DNA of 64,000 bases from NCBI RefSeq assembly GCF_023078835.1, contig NZ_CP090898.1, positions 248,001 to 312,000 of the forward strand. The letters are read 5' to 3'. Every line of letters begins with the position of its first letter. Position 1 is the stretch's first letter. Position numbers and translations under genes: made by a program. Positions 1 to 9,476 of this stretch are shown piece after piece. The stretch is from Synechococcus sp. NB0720_010. Its GTDB lineage: Bacteria; Cyanobacteriota; Cyanobacteriia; PCC-6307; Cyanobiaceae. A model generated the notes under the pieces. The model was not told where the DNA came from and ran no database searches. It saw nothing but the letters and a program-made list of their open reading frames with translations.

Positions 1-1443
1 CCCCATTCCGATCCCCTGTTGCCCCCTAAGGAAGTCGGGGGACGGGTGATGGCGATCGAGCCCAGGCCGAAGGGGGGATGCGCCGTGCGACTGGGTCCCA
101 GGCGTGTTGATTTGCGTGGCTTGCGCCGGGGCAGTCCCTGCTGGCTGACGAGCGACCCCCAGCGGGAGAGCCGCTTTCAGCGCATGGCCGAGCGCTCCCT
201 GGAGGAGCAGCGGCGCCCTTTGGTGTTGAAGGCCTCGGGCTCGTGCGGGACCGCCCTTCGGCTTGAGGTCGTGAGGGCGGCCGGTCTGTCGATCGAGGGA
301 TGCTTCGTTCTCAGTGAGCAGCCCCTCGCGCCTGCGCAGGGTCAAGCCTTAAACCGTGAACGCCTGGAGCAGCAACTCGGACGACTTGGCGGCACCCCTT
401 GGCGTCTAGAGCAGCTGGAGCTGGAGCTTGAACCGGATCTCTTTCTTCCGCTTGCCCAGTTGAACCAACTGAGACGGCAACTGGTGGATCAGCTCGCACA
501 GCAGGCCACTCCAGTCCCCCCAACGATCCGGGAGCCGCGCCCAGCGGCTGACCTCCTGGAGGCCTTGATTCCTCCCATTGCTGAGGCCGAACGGCTGGAG
601 CCCCAGTTGAGCGTTCTGGTGCGTGACCTCGACCAGCTCGATGCCCTGAAGGATCTTCCAGTCGATCGGGTGATCGTTGATCTTGAGCATCCTGCGCACC
701 TGCGGGAGGCCGTCAAACGCGGCAAGGGGTATTGGCCCGGCGGCCTCTGGTTGGCGGGTCAGCGGATCTGCAGGCCCGATGAGTCCTGGAGTCTGGAACC
801 GCTGATTCGCGCTGAGCCGGACGGCTATTTGGTTCGGAATGTGGATCAGCTTGAGCGGCTCACGCCCCTGGCCCCCTGCCAGGGCGATTTCTCCTTGAAC
901 GTCGCCAACCCCATCACTGCCCGCTGGTTGATTGACCGCTGGGGCCTGGAACGGCTGACGGCGAGCTACGACCTGGCGTTGGATCAGCTGTTGGCCCTTG
1001 TCAGGACCTGTCCTCGCGAGGCCCTCGAGCTGACCCTGCACCAGCACATGCCGCTCTTTCATATGGAGCACTGCCTGTTTTGTGCCTTCCTCTCTGAGGG
1101 GCACGACCACACCGACTGCGGCCGTCCCTGTGAGCAGCATCAGGTTCTCCTGCGGGACCGCAGCGGCGCAGAGCATCCCCTGCGCGCTGATCTGGGTTGC
1201 CGCAATACCTTGTTCAATGCCCGTGCGCAGACCGCCGCTGAGGCCATTCCCCAATTCCTGGAGGCTGGCGTTCGCCACTTCAGGCTCGAACTGCTGCAGG
1301 AAACCGCCGCGGATACCCAGCGCCGTGTCGCCCTCTACCGCCAGGCCCTCAACGGAGAGATCAGCGGGCAGCTGGTCTGGCAGAGCGAACAGTTGGAAAG
1401 CCGCCTGGGGGTGACCCGCGGAACCCTGTCCGAGCGCCACTAG
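1..1443 (+). CDS. U32-family peptidase/RlhA-like protein, 3' part
   Basis: The frame is open to the first base, so the true start lies left of the window and only the last 480 codons are visible. A cysteine set typical of U32 proteins is present: CLFC at about 1072-1083, then CGRPC, then a GCRN element. In characterised members such as RlhA and UbiU these cysteines hold an iron-sulfur cluster used in RNA or quinone hydroxylation rather than proteolysis. The long region before them matches the extra domain of large bacterial U32 proteins. Family assignment is fairly secure; the reaction in this organism is unknown. Confidence 0.8.
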   Translation, partial: PHSDPLLPPKEVGGRVMAIEPRPKGGCAVRLGPRRVDLRGLRRGSPCWLTSDPQRESRFQRMAERSLEEQRRPLVLKASGSCGTALRLEVVRAAGLSIEGCFVLSEQPLAPAQGQALNRERLEQQLGRLGGTPWRLEQLELELEPDLFLPLAQLNQLRRQLVDQLAQQATPVPPTIREPRPAADLLEALIPPIAEAERLEPQLSVLVRDLDQLDALKDLPVDRVIVDLEHPAHLREAVKRGKGYWPGGLWLAGQRICRPDESWSLEPLIRAEPDGYLVRNVDQLERLTPLAPCQGDFSLNVANPITARWLIDRWGLERLTASYDLALDQLLALVRTCPREALELTLHQHMPLFHMEHCLFCAFLSEGHDHTDCGRPCEQHQVLLRDRSGAEHPLRADLGCRNTLFNARAQTAAEAIPQFLEAGVRHFRLELLQETAADTQRRVALYRQALNGEISGQLVWQSEQLESRLGVTRGTLSERH

Positions 1444-1711
1444 AACGGTTTGTTGCTGGGATAGATTGCGTTAACGCACCGAAGGGTTCTTTGGTTTTGG
1501 TGTGTGGTCGTTCGTCACGAACGCTCCAGACACATCAGCCACGCTGCAAGAGATACCGGCTTTGTTCGATCAGGTTTATTCCTGCGACGTTGCCCATGGG
1601 TTTCAGCCACCGTTCCCAAGCCAACGCCTGCTCTTGAGTTGAGCGTTGCGGCCGTTAGCTGCGGCGTGCTCCAGCCAGACCATCCCTGACCTCCTCCCTC
1701 GAGCCCCATCC

Positions 1712-3520
1712 ATGAGCGGCGAGCATCCCGGAACACCGATCCGCAATATCGCGATCATTGCCCACGTCGACCACGGCAAAACCACCCTGGTGGATGCCCT
1801 GCTGGCCCAGTCGGGCATCTTCCGCGACAACGAGGCCGTCCCCACCTGCGTGATGGACTCCAACGACCTGGAGCGTGAGCGGGGTATCACGATCCTCTCC
1901 AAGAACACTGCGGTGGACTTCGAAGGGATCCGGATCAACATCGTTGACACCCCTGGTCACGCTGACTTCGGTGGCGAAGTGGAGCGCGTGCTCGGCATGG
2001 TCGACGGCTGTCTGTTGATCGTGGACGCCAACGAGGGGCCGATGCCCCAGACCCGTTTCGTGCTGAAGAAGGCGCTCGAGAAGGGCCTGCGTCCGATCGT
2101 TTTCGTCAACAAGATCGACCGCGCCCGCGTTGATCCTGAGCAGGCCGTCGACAAGGTTCTGGATCTGTTCTTGGAGCTGGGTGCCGACGACGATCAGTGC
2201 GACTTTCCCTACCTCTTTGGTAGTGGCATGGGTGGCTACGCCAAGCCCGACATGGCCACGGAGAGCGACAACATGCGTCCGCTCTTCGATGCCATCCTTC
2301 GCCACGTTCCGCCCCCGGTTGGCGACCCCGAGAAGCCCCTGCAGCTTCAGGTCACAACACTCGACTACAGCGATTTCCTCGGCCGAATCATGATCGGCCG
2401 GATTCACAACGGCACGATCAAGGGCAACCAGCCGGTCGCACTGTTGCGTGACGACGGCAGCGTCAAGCGCGGCCGCATCAGCAAGTTGCTCGGCTTCCAG
2501 GGCCTTCAGCGCGTTGAGATTGAACAGGCTCGCGCCGGTGACCTGGTGGCCGTCTGCGGCTTTGACGAGGTCAACATCGGCGAAACCATTGCCTGCCCTG
2601 ACGAGCCCAAGGCGCTGCCCCTGATCAAGGTGGACGAGCCGACCCTGCAGATGACCTTTGTGGTCAACGACTCGCCCTTCGCGGGCAAGGAGGGCAAGTT
2701 CGTCACCAGCCGTCAGGTGCGTGACCGTCTGAATAAAGAGCTGCTGACCAACGTCGCCCTGCGGGTTGAGGACACCGACTCCCCCGATCGCTGGGCCGTC
2801 AGTGGCCGCGGTGAGCTGCACCTGGGCATCCTGATCGAGACCATGCGCCGTGAGGGCTATGAGTTCCAGGTCTCCCAGCCTCAGGTGATCTTCCGCACCA
2901 TCGATGGCACCCCTTCGGAGCCCTTCGAAACCCTGGTGCTGGATGTGCCCGAGGAATCGGTGGGTGCCTGCATCGAGAAGCTCGGCGTCCGCAAGGCCGA
3001 GATGCAGAACATGGAGAACACCAACGACGGCCGCACCCAGCTGGAGTTCGTGGTGCCCTCCCGAGGCCTGATCGGCTTCCGTGGTGACTTCATCCGCGCC
3101 ACCCGCGGCGAGGGGATCATGAGCCACTCCTTCCTCGACTACCGCCCGATGCAGGGCGATTTCGACACCCGTCGCAACGGCGTGTTGATCGCCTTCGAGG
3201 AAGGGACCGCGACCTTCTATGCCCTGAAGAACGCCGAGGACCGCGGTCAGTTCTTCATCACCCCTGGCACGAAGGTTTACAAGGGCATGCTCGTGGGCGA
3301 AAACAACCGTCCCCAAGACCTCGAGCTCAACGTCTGCAAGACCAAGCAGCTCACCAACATGCGCTCGGCCGGTGCAGAGGAACTCGATACCCTCCAAGCC
3401 CCGATGCAGATGACCCTGGAGCGGGCGCTGGAGTACATCGGTCCCGATGAAATGCTCGAGGTCACCCCTGAGTCGATTCGCCTGCGCAAACTGCCCGCGA
3501 AGAAGCCCGCAAAACGTTGA
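1712..3520 (+). CDS. typA: Ribosome-associated GTPase TypA/BipA
   Basis: Translational GTPase of the EF-G/LepA superfamily, 602 aa, the usual TypA length. It binds the ribosome and helps large-subunit assembly and stress adaptation. The G domain is complete: [10 protein letters not shown] (P-loop) near residue 20, [11 protein letters not shown] (G3) near 80, NKID (G4) near 140. EF-G-like domains III and V and the TypA-specific C-terminal domain with its basic tail follow. The frame is open upstream of the ATG at 1712, but [20 protein letters not shown] is the normal TypA start. The next gene starts inside the stop codon, so the two are probably cotranscribed. Confidence 0.97.
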   Translation: MSGEHPGTPIRNIAIIAHVDHGKTTLVDALLAQSGIFRDNEAVPTCVMDSNDLERERGITILSKNTAVDFEGIRINIVDTPGHADFGGEVERVLGMVDGCLLIVDANEGPMPQTRFVLKKALEKGLRPIVFVNKIDRARVDPEQAVDKVLDLFLELGADDDQCDFPYLFGSGMGGYAKPDMATESDNMRPLFDAILRHVPPPVGDPEKPLQLQVTTLDYSDFLGRIMIGRIHNGTIKGNQPVALLRDDGSVKRGRISKLLGFQGLQRVEIEQARAGDLVAVCGFDEVNIGETIACPDEPKALPLIKVDEPTLQMTFVVNDSPFAGKEGKFVTSRQVRDRLNKELLTNVALRVEDTDSPDRWAVSGRGELHLGILIETMRREGYEFQVSQPQVIFRTIDGTPSEPFETLVLDVPEESVGACIEKLGVRKAEMQNMENTNDGRTQLEFVVPSRGLIGFRGDFIRATRGEGIMSHSFLDYRPMQGDFDTRRNGVLIAFEEGTATFYALKNAEDRGQFFITPGTKVYKGMLVGENNRPQDLELNVCKTKQLTNMRSAGAEELDTLQAPMQMTLERALEYIGPDEMLEVTPESIRLRKLPAKKPAKR

Positions 3521-3912
3521 ATCAGCCCCTCGACCCTGAGGAAACCAGCCTGACGCGCGATCCCCGTTTTGGGGAGGCCGTCAGGCTTTTCAATGCGGGT
3601 GAGTGGTACGCCTGCCACGACGGCTTTGAGGAGCTCTGGCATGAGACCCAGGGACCTTGCCGCCGCACGCTGCAGGGGATCCTCCAGATTGCGGTTGCCC
3701 ACCACCATCTCGACCGCGGCAATCAACGCGGTGCCATGGTTCTCCTGGGCGAAGGCCTCGGCCGTCTACAGGGGGCAGGGCCGAACCAGTTCGAGCTGGC
3801 CCTCGACCCCCTGAGGCAGGTTGCCCGTGAACGCCTCTTGGCCCTGCACGAGAACCGCTCGCTTGAGGGCATCCCCTTGCCCGAACTCACACCCATTGAT
3901 GCCGATTCCTGA
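3517..3912 (+). CDS. DUF309 domain protein
   Basis: Small helical protein of 131 aa carrying the DUF309 signature: FNAGEWYACHDGFEELW near residue 25, followed by a GILQIAVAHHHL helix. The conserved HD.FEELW motif is thought to bind a metal or ligand, but the function is unknown. Translation probably starts at a TTG that overlaps the typA stop by four bases, which suggests coupling to typA. Family assignment is firm; no role is claimed. Confidence 0.85.
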   Translation: MNQPLDPEETSLTRDPRFGEAVRLFNAGEWYACHDGFEELWHETQGPCRRTLQGILQIAVAHHHLDRGNQRGAMVLLGEGLGRLQGAGPNQFELALDPLRQVARERLLALHENRSLEGIPLPELTPIDADS

Positions 3913-3962
3913 AGGAACGCAGCGGTGCTCGGCGATAAGATGGATGTCACCGCGTTGCTGGA

Positions 3963-4502
3963 GTGGGTTTGGCCGCAGATCGCAGCACTGCCCGTCTCTG
4001 GTGCAGTGCCCTCGCTAGTCGCGCGGCAAGCCTTGGACTCTTGATCGGCGTCTGCGCCCCAGGTTGGGCTCAGCAGACCGTTCCGGCGGCTGAAGTCATC
4101 AGCGTTGAAGAGGTCGTCAGCGCAGAAGCGGGCGATGGTTCTGCTCCCATTCCCACCAAGCCCCTGCGGTTGAACACCGGCCTGGTGACGATTGAGTCGG
4201 ACCAACAGCAAGCGGATCAACAGACCGGTGTGATCACCGCCAGTGGCAACGTCCGCATCGTCTATCCAGATGAGCGGGTCGTGGCCACCGCCCGCCAAGC
4301 TCAGTACTTCAGCAATGAGGGCCGGGTTGTCCTCAGTGGTGACGTCGACATCCTTCAGGACGGCGGCAATTGGCTGCGTGCTGAACAGGTGATTTACCTG
4401 GTGGACAGCGAGCGCATGCAGGCCATCCCAGCACGCGGTCAGCAGGTTTTTAGCCGTGTCGCTCTCCAGACCCTCCCCAGCTCGGGCCCCGCGAAGCCAT
4501 GA
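3963..4502 (+). CDS. lptA: LptA/OstA-like lipopolysaccharide transport protein
   Basis: Periplasmic bridge component of LPS export, 179 aa. The N-terminus has an arginine-containing n-region and a hydrophobic stretch (LGLLIGVCAPGWAQQ), consistent with a signal peptide cleaved after about residue 36. The OstA domain follows, with the beta-jellyroll pattern of GVITASGNVRI and GRVVLSGDVDI. The GTG start is the only one giving a normal signal peptide. The gene overlaps the ATP-binding gene lptB by four bases, and a YjgP/YjgQ permease follows, giving an LPS transport operon. Confidence 0.85.
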   Translation: MGLAADRSTARLWCSALASRAASLGLLIGVCAPGWAQQTVPAAEVISVEEVVSAEAGDGSAPIPTKPLRLNTGLVTIESDQQQADQQTGVITASGNVRIVYPDERVVATARQAQYFSNEGRVVLSGDVDILQDGGNWLRAEQVIYLVDSERMQAIPARGQQVFSRVALQTLPSSGPAKP

Positions 4503-5227
4503 GCCTGGTCCTTGATCGCGTCGCCTTGACCATTGGCGGCCGACCTTTGGTGAAAGAGGTCAGCCTCAACCTCAATCCTGGAGAGGTGGTCGGGTTACTG
4601 GGCCCCAACGGAGCAGGTAAGACCACCACCTTCAATCTGGTGACCGGTCTGCTGCGCCCTGATTCAGGGGCCGTGACGATGGATGAGACCTGTGTTGCCG
4701 ACTTCTCTATGCCGGAGCGTGCCCGCTTGGGCATCGGCTACCTCCCCCAGGAAGCAAGTGTCTTCCGCAGCCTGAGCGTCCAGGACAACCTGATGTTGGC
4801 CCTCCAGGAAAGTGGAGCCCCCAAGGAACAGCGCCGTGATCGGGTCGAGCAATTGGTGCAGGATTTCCACCTGAAGCCCTTTCAGCACCGCCTCGGTTAT
4901 CAGCTCTCAGGCGGTGAACGCCGGCGCTGCGAAGTGGCCCGTGCCCTGGCGGTCGGCGAAAGCGGACCCCGCTATCTGCTGCTGGATGAACCGTTTGCAG
5001 GTGTCGATCCCCTGGCCGTTGCCGACCTTCAGACCTTGATCGCCGGACTGCGGGATCGAGGCATGGGGGTGTTGATCACGGATCACAACGTTCGTGAGAC
5101 CCTGTCGATCACCGACCGCGCCTACATCCTGACGGAGGGAAGCATCTTGGCCAGTGGCCCCTCCCGTGAGATGGCGAATGACCCCCTGGTGCGTCGCCAC
5201 TACCTAGGGGAGGACTTCCGGCTGTGA
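4499..5227 (+). CDS. lptB: LPS export ABC transporter ATP-binding protein LptB
   Basis: Cytoplasmic ATPase that powers extraction of lipopolysaccharide from the inner membrane; 242 aa, normal for LptB. Walker A is GPNGAGKTT near residue 35, the signature LSGGERRR near 138 and Walker B YLLLDEPFAGVDP near 160, with an H-loop in LITDHNVRETL. It overlaps lptA upstream and the permease gene downstream by four bases each, so the three are almost certainly one translationally coupled operon. Confidence 0.95.
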   Translation: MSLVLDRVALTIGGRPLVKEVSLNLNPGEVVGLLGPNGAGKTTTFNLVTGLLRPDSGAVTMDETCVADFSMPERARLGIGYLPQEASVFRSLSVQDNLMLALQESGAPKEQRRDRVEQLVQDFHLKPFQHRLGYQLSGGERRRCEVARALAVGESGPRYLLLDEPFAGVDPLAVADLQTLIAGLRDRGMGVLITDHNVRETLSITDRAYILTEGSILASGPSREMANDPLVRRHYLGEDFRL

Positions 5228-6426
5228 CGATCGCACCGACCTGGACCGAGCCCCTGCGCCGCCAGTCTCAAAAGCTCCAACGCCAGTGGAGAACCCTGCC
5301 TCTGCTGGATCGCTGGCTGTTTGCCGAGATGCTCGGCCCACTGCTCTTCGGCATCGCCGCCTTCACGGCCGTCTCCCTCTCGGTGGGTGTCGTCTTTGAG
5401 TTGGTCCGCAAGGTGGCCGAGGCAGGCCTGCCGCTCTGGGCCGCTGGCAAGGTCCTCGCCCTGCGCATGCCCGGCTTCTTGGTGCTGTCCTTCCCGATGG
5501 CCACCCTGATGGCCACCCTGTTGGCCTTTAGTCGCCTCTCGGGCAGTAGCGAACTCACGGCCCTGCGCAGCATCGGCGTGAAGACCTGGCGCATGGTCGT
5601 CCCCGCCCTAGTGCTGGCGGCCCTGATGACGCTCCTGACCTTCATGTTCAACGACGTCATTGTTCCAAGCGCCAACTATTCGGCCTCCAACGTTCTCGAT
5701 AGCGCCCTCGGTCGCGCCCTCTCCGCCCAGACCGGAAAAAACGTTGTCTATTCGCGCTTTGGCCGCATTACTCCCAAGGAGCCCGGTGGCAATGCCGGAG
5801 AGGGACTGACCCAGCTCTTCTATGCCAAGGAGTTCAAAAACGGTGAGATGCAGGGCGTCACCCTGCTCGATTTCTCCCGTGAGGATCAGCAGCAGGTTTT
5901 GACCGCCAACACTGCGGTCTGGGACGAGAACAGGGCGATGTGGGAGTTCCGCAATGGCCGAATTCTGAACATCGATGCGGCCAATAACTTCACCACCTCA
6001 GCCAACTACACCAGTTACTACTACCCCTTCACCCGGGCTCCCCAGGATGTGGGCATGCTGCCCAGTGATGCGGCCCAGATGACCGTGGCCCAGGCTCGCC
6101 GCGCCGAGGCACTGCTGGTTCAAGCCGGTGATCAAAAGGAAGCCCGGAGGCTTCGGGTGCGGATCCAGGAGAAATTTGCCTTCCCGGCCATCTGCCTGGT
6201 CTTTGGCTTGATCGGCAGCAGCCTTGGGGTTCGCCCCAATTCCCGCACCAGCCGCAGTCAGGGCTTCGGCATCAGCGTTTTGCTGATCTTTGGCTACTAC
6301 CTGATGTCGTTCATCTTCAGCTCCCTCGGCATCAAGGGAACCCTCTACCCCTTCTTTGCCGCTTGGTTGCCGGTTTTGATTGGCCTTGGTGGCGGTCTTG
6401 TGCTGCTTCGCAAGGCCAGCCGCTGA
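5224..6426 (+). CDS. LptF/LptG-family permease (YjgP/YjgQ)
   Basis: Inner-membrane permease of the LPS exporter, 400 aa. Transmembrane segments cluster at both ends (roughly residues 30-130 and 305-395) around a periplasmic beta-jellyroll domain, the LptF/G architecture. Cyanobacteria generally have one gene for this role, so the protein may act as a homodimer (inference). The GTG start overlaps the lptB stop as GTGA. Together with lptA and lptB it forms the visible export operon; lptC lies about 48 kb away at 53763-54971. Confidence 0.9.
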   Translation: MTIAPTWTEPLRRQSQKLQRQWRTLPLLDRWLFAEMLGPLLFGIAAFTAVSLSVGVVFELVRKVAEAGLPLWAAGKVLALRMPGFLVLSFPMATLMATLLAFSRLSGSSELTALRSIGVKTWRMVVPALVLAALMTLLTFMFNDVIVPSANYSASNVLDSALGRALSAQTGKNVVYSRFGRITPKEPGGNAGEGLTQLFYAKEFKNGEMQGVTLLDFSREDQQQVLTANTAVWDENRAMWEFRNGRILNIDAANNFTTSANYTSYYYPFTRAPQDVGMLPSDAAQMTVAQARRAEALLVQAGDQKEARRLRVRIQEKFAFPAICLVFGLIGSSLGVRPNSRTSRSQGFGISVLLIFGYYLMSFIFSSLGIKGTLYPFFAAWLPVLIGLGGGLVLLRKASR

Positions 6427-6480
6427 CCTTGCCTTTGGCGCGGCAGACTGTTCGCCATCTTTGATCTCGTCAGCGGTTTC

Positions 6481-7395
6481 GTGACCGATCCGGTTCTTGC
6501 GCTTGGTCTTGCTGCCTTTGCGCTGCTGCTCCTGGCCCTTCCCCTGTCCTTTTGGAGCGTCAGTGGCGGAGGCCAGGGCAGCACCGTGGTTCGCCTCCTG
6601 GTGGCGACGGCCAACTTGGCTCTGACAGCGCAACTGGTGCTGCGCTGGTGGCAGTCCGGCCACTTTCCGATCAGCAACCTCTACGAGTCCCTTTGTTTCC
6701 TGGCCTGGGCTTGCACCTTGACCCAGTTGCTGGTGGAGCGGACCTATCGCTCACCGCTCGTGGCGGCGTCCGCTACACCCATGGGTCTGGGCTGCGTGGC
6801 CTTCGCCTCCTTCGCCCTGCCGGATCAACTGCAGCAGGCCGCCCCACTGGTGCCCGCCCTGCGCTCCAGCTGGCTGGTGATGCACGTCAGCGTGATCATG
6901 GTGAGTTACGCAGCCCTGTTGGTCGGCTCTTTGCTCTCGATGGCGGTGCTTTTTACCGATCGCGGGCAGGCCTTGGAACTTCGCAGCAGCTCCATCGGCA
7001 GTGGCGGCTTCCGCCAGGCCAGCCTTGCCGCCGACGGAGCCCCGGTTGATCTCTCATTGAGCAGCGCCTCTCTCTCCCTCAGTGAGCAGCTCGACAGCCT
7101 GAGCTATCGCACGATCACCGTTGGCTTTCTGTTGCTCTCCGTTGGCATCGTCAGCGGTGCGGTCTGGGCCAACGAGGCCTGGGGCAGCTGGTGGAGCTGG
7201 GATCCCAAGGAAACCTGGGCCTTGATCTGCTGGCTTGTCTATGCCGCCTACCTTCACACCCGCCTGAGCCGTGGTTGGCAGGGACGCCGTCCTGCTTTGG
7301 TTGCTGTGGCTGGCTTTGTGGTGATCTGCGTTTGCTACATCGGTGTGAATCTGCTGGGCATCGGCCTGCACAGCTACGGCTGGTTCTTCAGCTAA
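6481..7395 (+). CDS. ccsA: Cytochrome c biogenesis protein CcsA
   Basis: Haem delivery and ligation protein of the system II (Ccs) pathway in the thylakoid membrane; attaches haem to cytochrome f and c-type cytochromes. 304 aa, about eight membrane segments, with the tryptophan-rich [12 protein letters not shown] motif near residue 239 that binds haem, and histidines in HVSVIM and LHSYGW. Translation is placed at GTG 6481. Homology-like residues (IFDLVSGF) continue upstream in frame to the permease stop, but that stretch contains no ATG, GTG or TTG, so an unusual earlier start cannot be excluded. Confidence 0.93.
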   Translation: MTDPVLALGLAAFALLLLALPLSFWSVSGGGQGSTVVRLLVATANLALTAQLVLRWWQSGHFPISNLYESLCFLAWACTLTQLLVERTYRSPLVAASATPMGLGCVAFASFALPDQLQQAAPLVPALRSSWLVMHVSVIMVSYAALLVGSLLSMAVLFTDRGQALELRSSSIGSGGFRQASLAADGAPVDLSLSSASLSLSEQLDSLSYRTITVGFLLLSVGIVSGAVWANEAWGSWWSWDPKETWALICWLVYAAYLHTRLSRGWQGRRPALVAVAGFVVICVCYIGVNLLGIGLHSYGWFFS

Positions 7396-7427
7396 ACCAG
7401 CACATCGCTGCTGCACCTTGGGCCACA

Positions 7428-7458
7428 AAAAAAGCCCCGGCTAAGCCGGGGCTTTTTC
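7428..7458. terminator. Bidirectional intrinsic terminator between ccsA and rpe
   Basis: Perfect GC-rich hairpin (AAAGCCCCGGC, loop TAA, GCCGGGGCTTT) flanked by A- and T-runs, so it can stop transcripts from both convergent genes. Confidence 0.9.
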
Positions 7459-7477
7459 GTGCCATGGATTGGCTGGC

Positions 7478-8146
7478 TCAGGGGCGCTTGCTGTTGCGGA
7501 TGCCGGTCATGGCATCGGCGTAGCTGGGCTGGTTGAACACGCCGGAGCCACTGACGATGGCGTTGGCACCGGCTTCGATCACCTTCCAGGCGTTCTCGGC
7601 CTTGATACCGCCATCCACTTCGATCCAGGGATCCAGGCCCTTTTCGTCGCACATCCGGCGCAGGTCACGGATCTTCTGCACCTGGCTCTCGATGAAGCTT
7701 TGACCGCCGAAACCAGGGTTGACGCTCATGATCAGCACCAGATCACAGAGCTCAAGGCAGTACTCGAGGGTGTCGATCGGGGTGCCGGGGTTGAGCACCG
7801 CACCGGCCATTTTGCCGAGATCTTTGATCTGGGCGAGGTTGCGATGCAGATGGGTGCAGGCCTCGACTTGCACGGAAATGATGTCTGCACCGGCCTTTGC
7901 GAAGTCGGGGACGTACTTCTCCGGCTCGACGATCATCAGGTGAACGTCCAGGGGCTTCTTGGTCACCGGGCGCAGGGCCTCGACGATCATGGGGCCGATG
8001 GTGATGTTGGGGACAAAGCGTCCATCCATCACATCCACGTGAATCCAGTCGGCACCGGCTTCATCCACCGCGCGCACGTCCTCCCCAAGCCGGGAAAAAT
8101 CCGCGGACAGAATCGAGGGGGAGATCACCAGGGACTTGGTGCTCAT
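7478..8146 (-). CDS. rpe: Ribulose-phosphate 3-epimerase
   Basis: Interconverts ribulose 5-phosphate and xylulose 5-phosphate in the Calvin cycle and pentose phosphate pathway. 222 aa TIM barrel with the family N-terminus [13 protein letters not shown], metal-binding HVDVMDG near residue 37, SVNPGFGGQ in the middle and DGGI near 180. The ATG at 8146 ([12 protein letters not shown]) is preferred over an in-frame TTG nine bases upstream. It is divergent from glpX, another Calvin-cycle gene, and shares a 239-bp intergenic region with it. Confidence 0.96.
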   Translation of the reverse strand: MSTKSLVISPSILSADFSRLGEDVRAVDEAGADWIHVDVMDGRFVPNITIGPMIVEALRPVTKKPLDVHLMIVEPEKYVPDFAKAGADIISVQVEACTHLHRNLAQIKDLGKMAGAVLNPGTPIDTLEYCLELCDLVLIMSVNPGFGGQSFIESQVQKIRDLRRMCDEKGLDPWIEVDGGIKAENAWKVIEAGANAIVSGSGVFNQPSYADAMTGIRNSKRP

Positions 8147-8385
8147 GGGGCGCAACCGCGGCTGAACAGGGGCTGATTGTAGGAATCGCCATCACCCCTC
8201 TTTTTCAAAGGCTGCATCGGCTCGGCGCGCCGTGAAGCACTGATACAGTGAGCGGCGCTAAAAGCCCGAGAGGCCCTGCTGGCGCTGGACTTCCACTCAT
8301 TGACTGGTTCTCACGGCCGTCAATGCAGGTCTCCAGAGCCCCAGAGCCCTTTCAGCGCTTCAACCCTTCCCATCGCCGGACCGCC

Positions 8386-9390
8386 GTGGATCGCACCCTG
8401 ATTCAAGAAATTCTCGAGGTTGTTGAGCAGGCAGGCATTGCTTCCGCCAAGCTCACCGGCATGGGCCTGAAGAACGAGGCCGACGCAGCCGCCGTGGAGG
8501 CGATGCGTGAGCGCATGTACAAGATCCAGATGCAGGGCCGCATCGTGATCGGCGAGGGCGAGCGCGACGAAGCCCCCATGCTGTACATCGGTGAGGAAGT
8601 CGGCAGCGGCACCGGCCCTGGCGTGGACTTCGCTGTGGACCCCTGCGAAGGCACCAACCTCTGTGCCAACAGCCAGCGTGGCTCGATGGCCGTTTTGGCT
8701 GCCTCTGACCGCGGCGGTCTCTTCAATGCCCCCGACTTCTACATGAAGAAGCTGGCTGCACCCCCGGCAGCAAAGGGCAAGGTCGACATCAACAAGTCGG
8801 CCACCGAGAACATCAAGATCCTGAGCGAGTGCCTGGGCCTTCCCGCTGAAGAGCTGGTCATCGTGGTGATGGACCGCGCTCGTCACAAGGACCTGATCAA
8901 GGAGATCCGCGCCACCGGCGCCCGCGTCCAGCCCATCTCTGATGGCGACGTGCAGGCTGCCATCGCCTGTGGTTTCGCAGGCACCGGTACCCACTGTCTG
9001 ATGGGTATTGGCGCTGCTCCTGAGGGTGTGATTTCCGCAGCCGCCCTGCGCGCCCTGGGCGGTCACTTCCAGGGACAACTGGTGTACGACCCCGCCGTCG
9101 CTCAGACCTCCGAGTGGGAAGGCCTGACCAAGGAAGGCAACCTGGCCCGCCTGGCCGAGATGGGTATCACCGATCCCGACCGCGTCTACGAAGCCAACGA
9201 ACTGGCCTGCGGCGAGAACGTGGTGTTCGCTGCCACCGGCATCACCGATGGTCTGCTCTTCGACGGCGTGAAGTTCGAGAAGGACTGCACCCGCACCAGC
9301 TCCCTGGTGATCAGCACCCTGGACAACACCGCCCGTTTCACCACCACGGTCCACATCAAGGACGGAGCCCAGAGCATCGCTCTGCGCTGA
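8386..9390 (+). CDS. glpX: Class II fructose-1,6-/sedoheptulose-1,7-bisphosphatase
   Basis: Bifunctional bisphosphatase of the cyanobacterial Calvin cycle (GlpX family). Starting at GTG 8386 gives [15 protein letters not shown] and a 334-aa protein, the normal cyanobacterial length; the frame is open upstream to 8248 but that part is not conserved-looking. Metal and phosphate motifs are visible: [12 protein letters not shown] near residue 57, VDPCEGTN near 85, MDRARH near 165. It lies upstream of hemA in the same direction, but a good terminator separates them. Confidence 0.96.
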   Translation: MDRTLIQEILEVVEQAGIASAKLTGMGLKNEADAAAVEAMRERMYKIQMQGRIVIGEGERDEAPMLYIGEEVGSGTGPGVDFAVDPCEGTNLCANSQRGSMAVLAASDRGGLFNAPDFYMKKLAAPPAAKGKVDINKSATENIKILSECLGLPAEELVIVVMDRARHKDLIKEIRATGARVQPISDGDVQAAIACGFAGTGTHCLMGIGAAPEGVISAAALRALGGHFQGQLVYDPAVAQTSEWEGLTKEGNLARLAEMGITDPDRVYEANELACGENVVFAATGITDGLLFDGVKFEKDCTRTSSLVISTLDNTARFTTTVHIKDGAQSIALR

Positions 9391-9406
9391 TCGCCCGATC
9401 AGCTCG

Positions 9407-9440
9407 AGCCGGGTCTCCTCTGGGAGGCCCGGCTTTCTTT
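9407..9440 (+). terminator. Intrinsic terminator after glpX
   Basis: Inverted repeat AGCCGGGTCTCC / GGAGGCCCGGCT with a TCTG loop followed by TTTCTTTT, 16 bases after the glpX stop. Confidence 0.85.
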
Positions 9441-9476
9441 TAGCCGTCCCTGTTGCGCACCCCCGGATCCACCTTC

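Noticed and set aside
1655-3397. Very long open frame on the minus strand opposite typA, and similar ones opposite glpX and glgC
   Set aside because: Antisense shadows of GC-rich codon use; the plus strand encodes complete well-known proteins and the shadows have unnatural composition.
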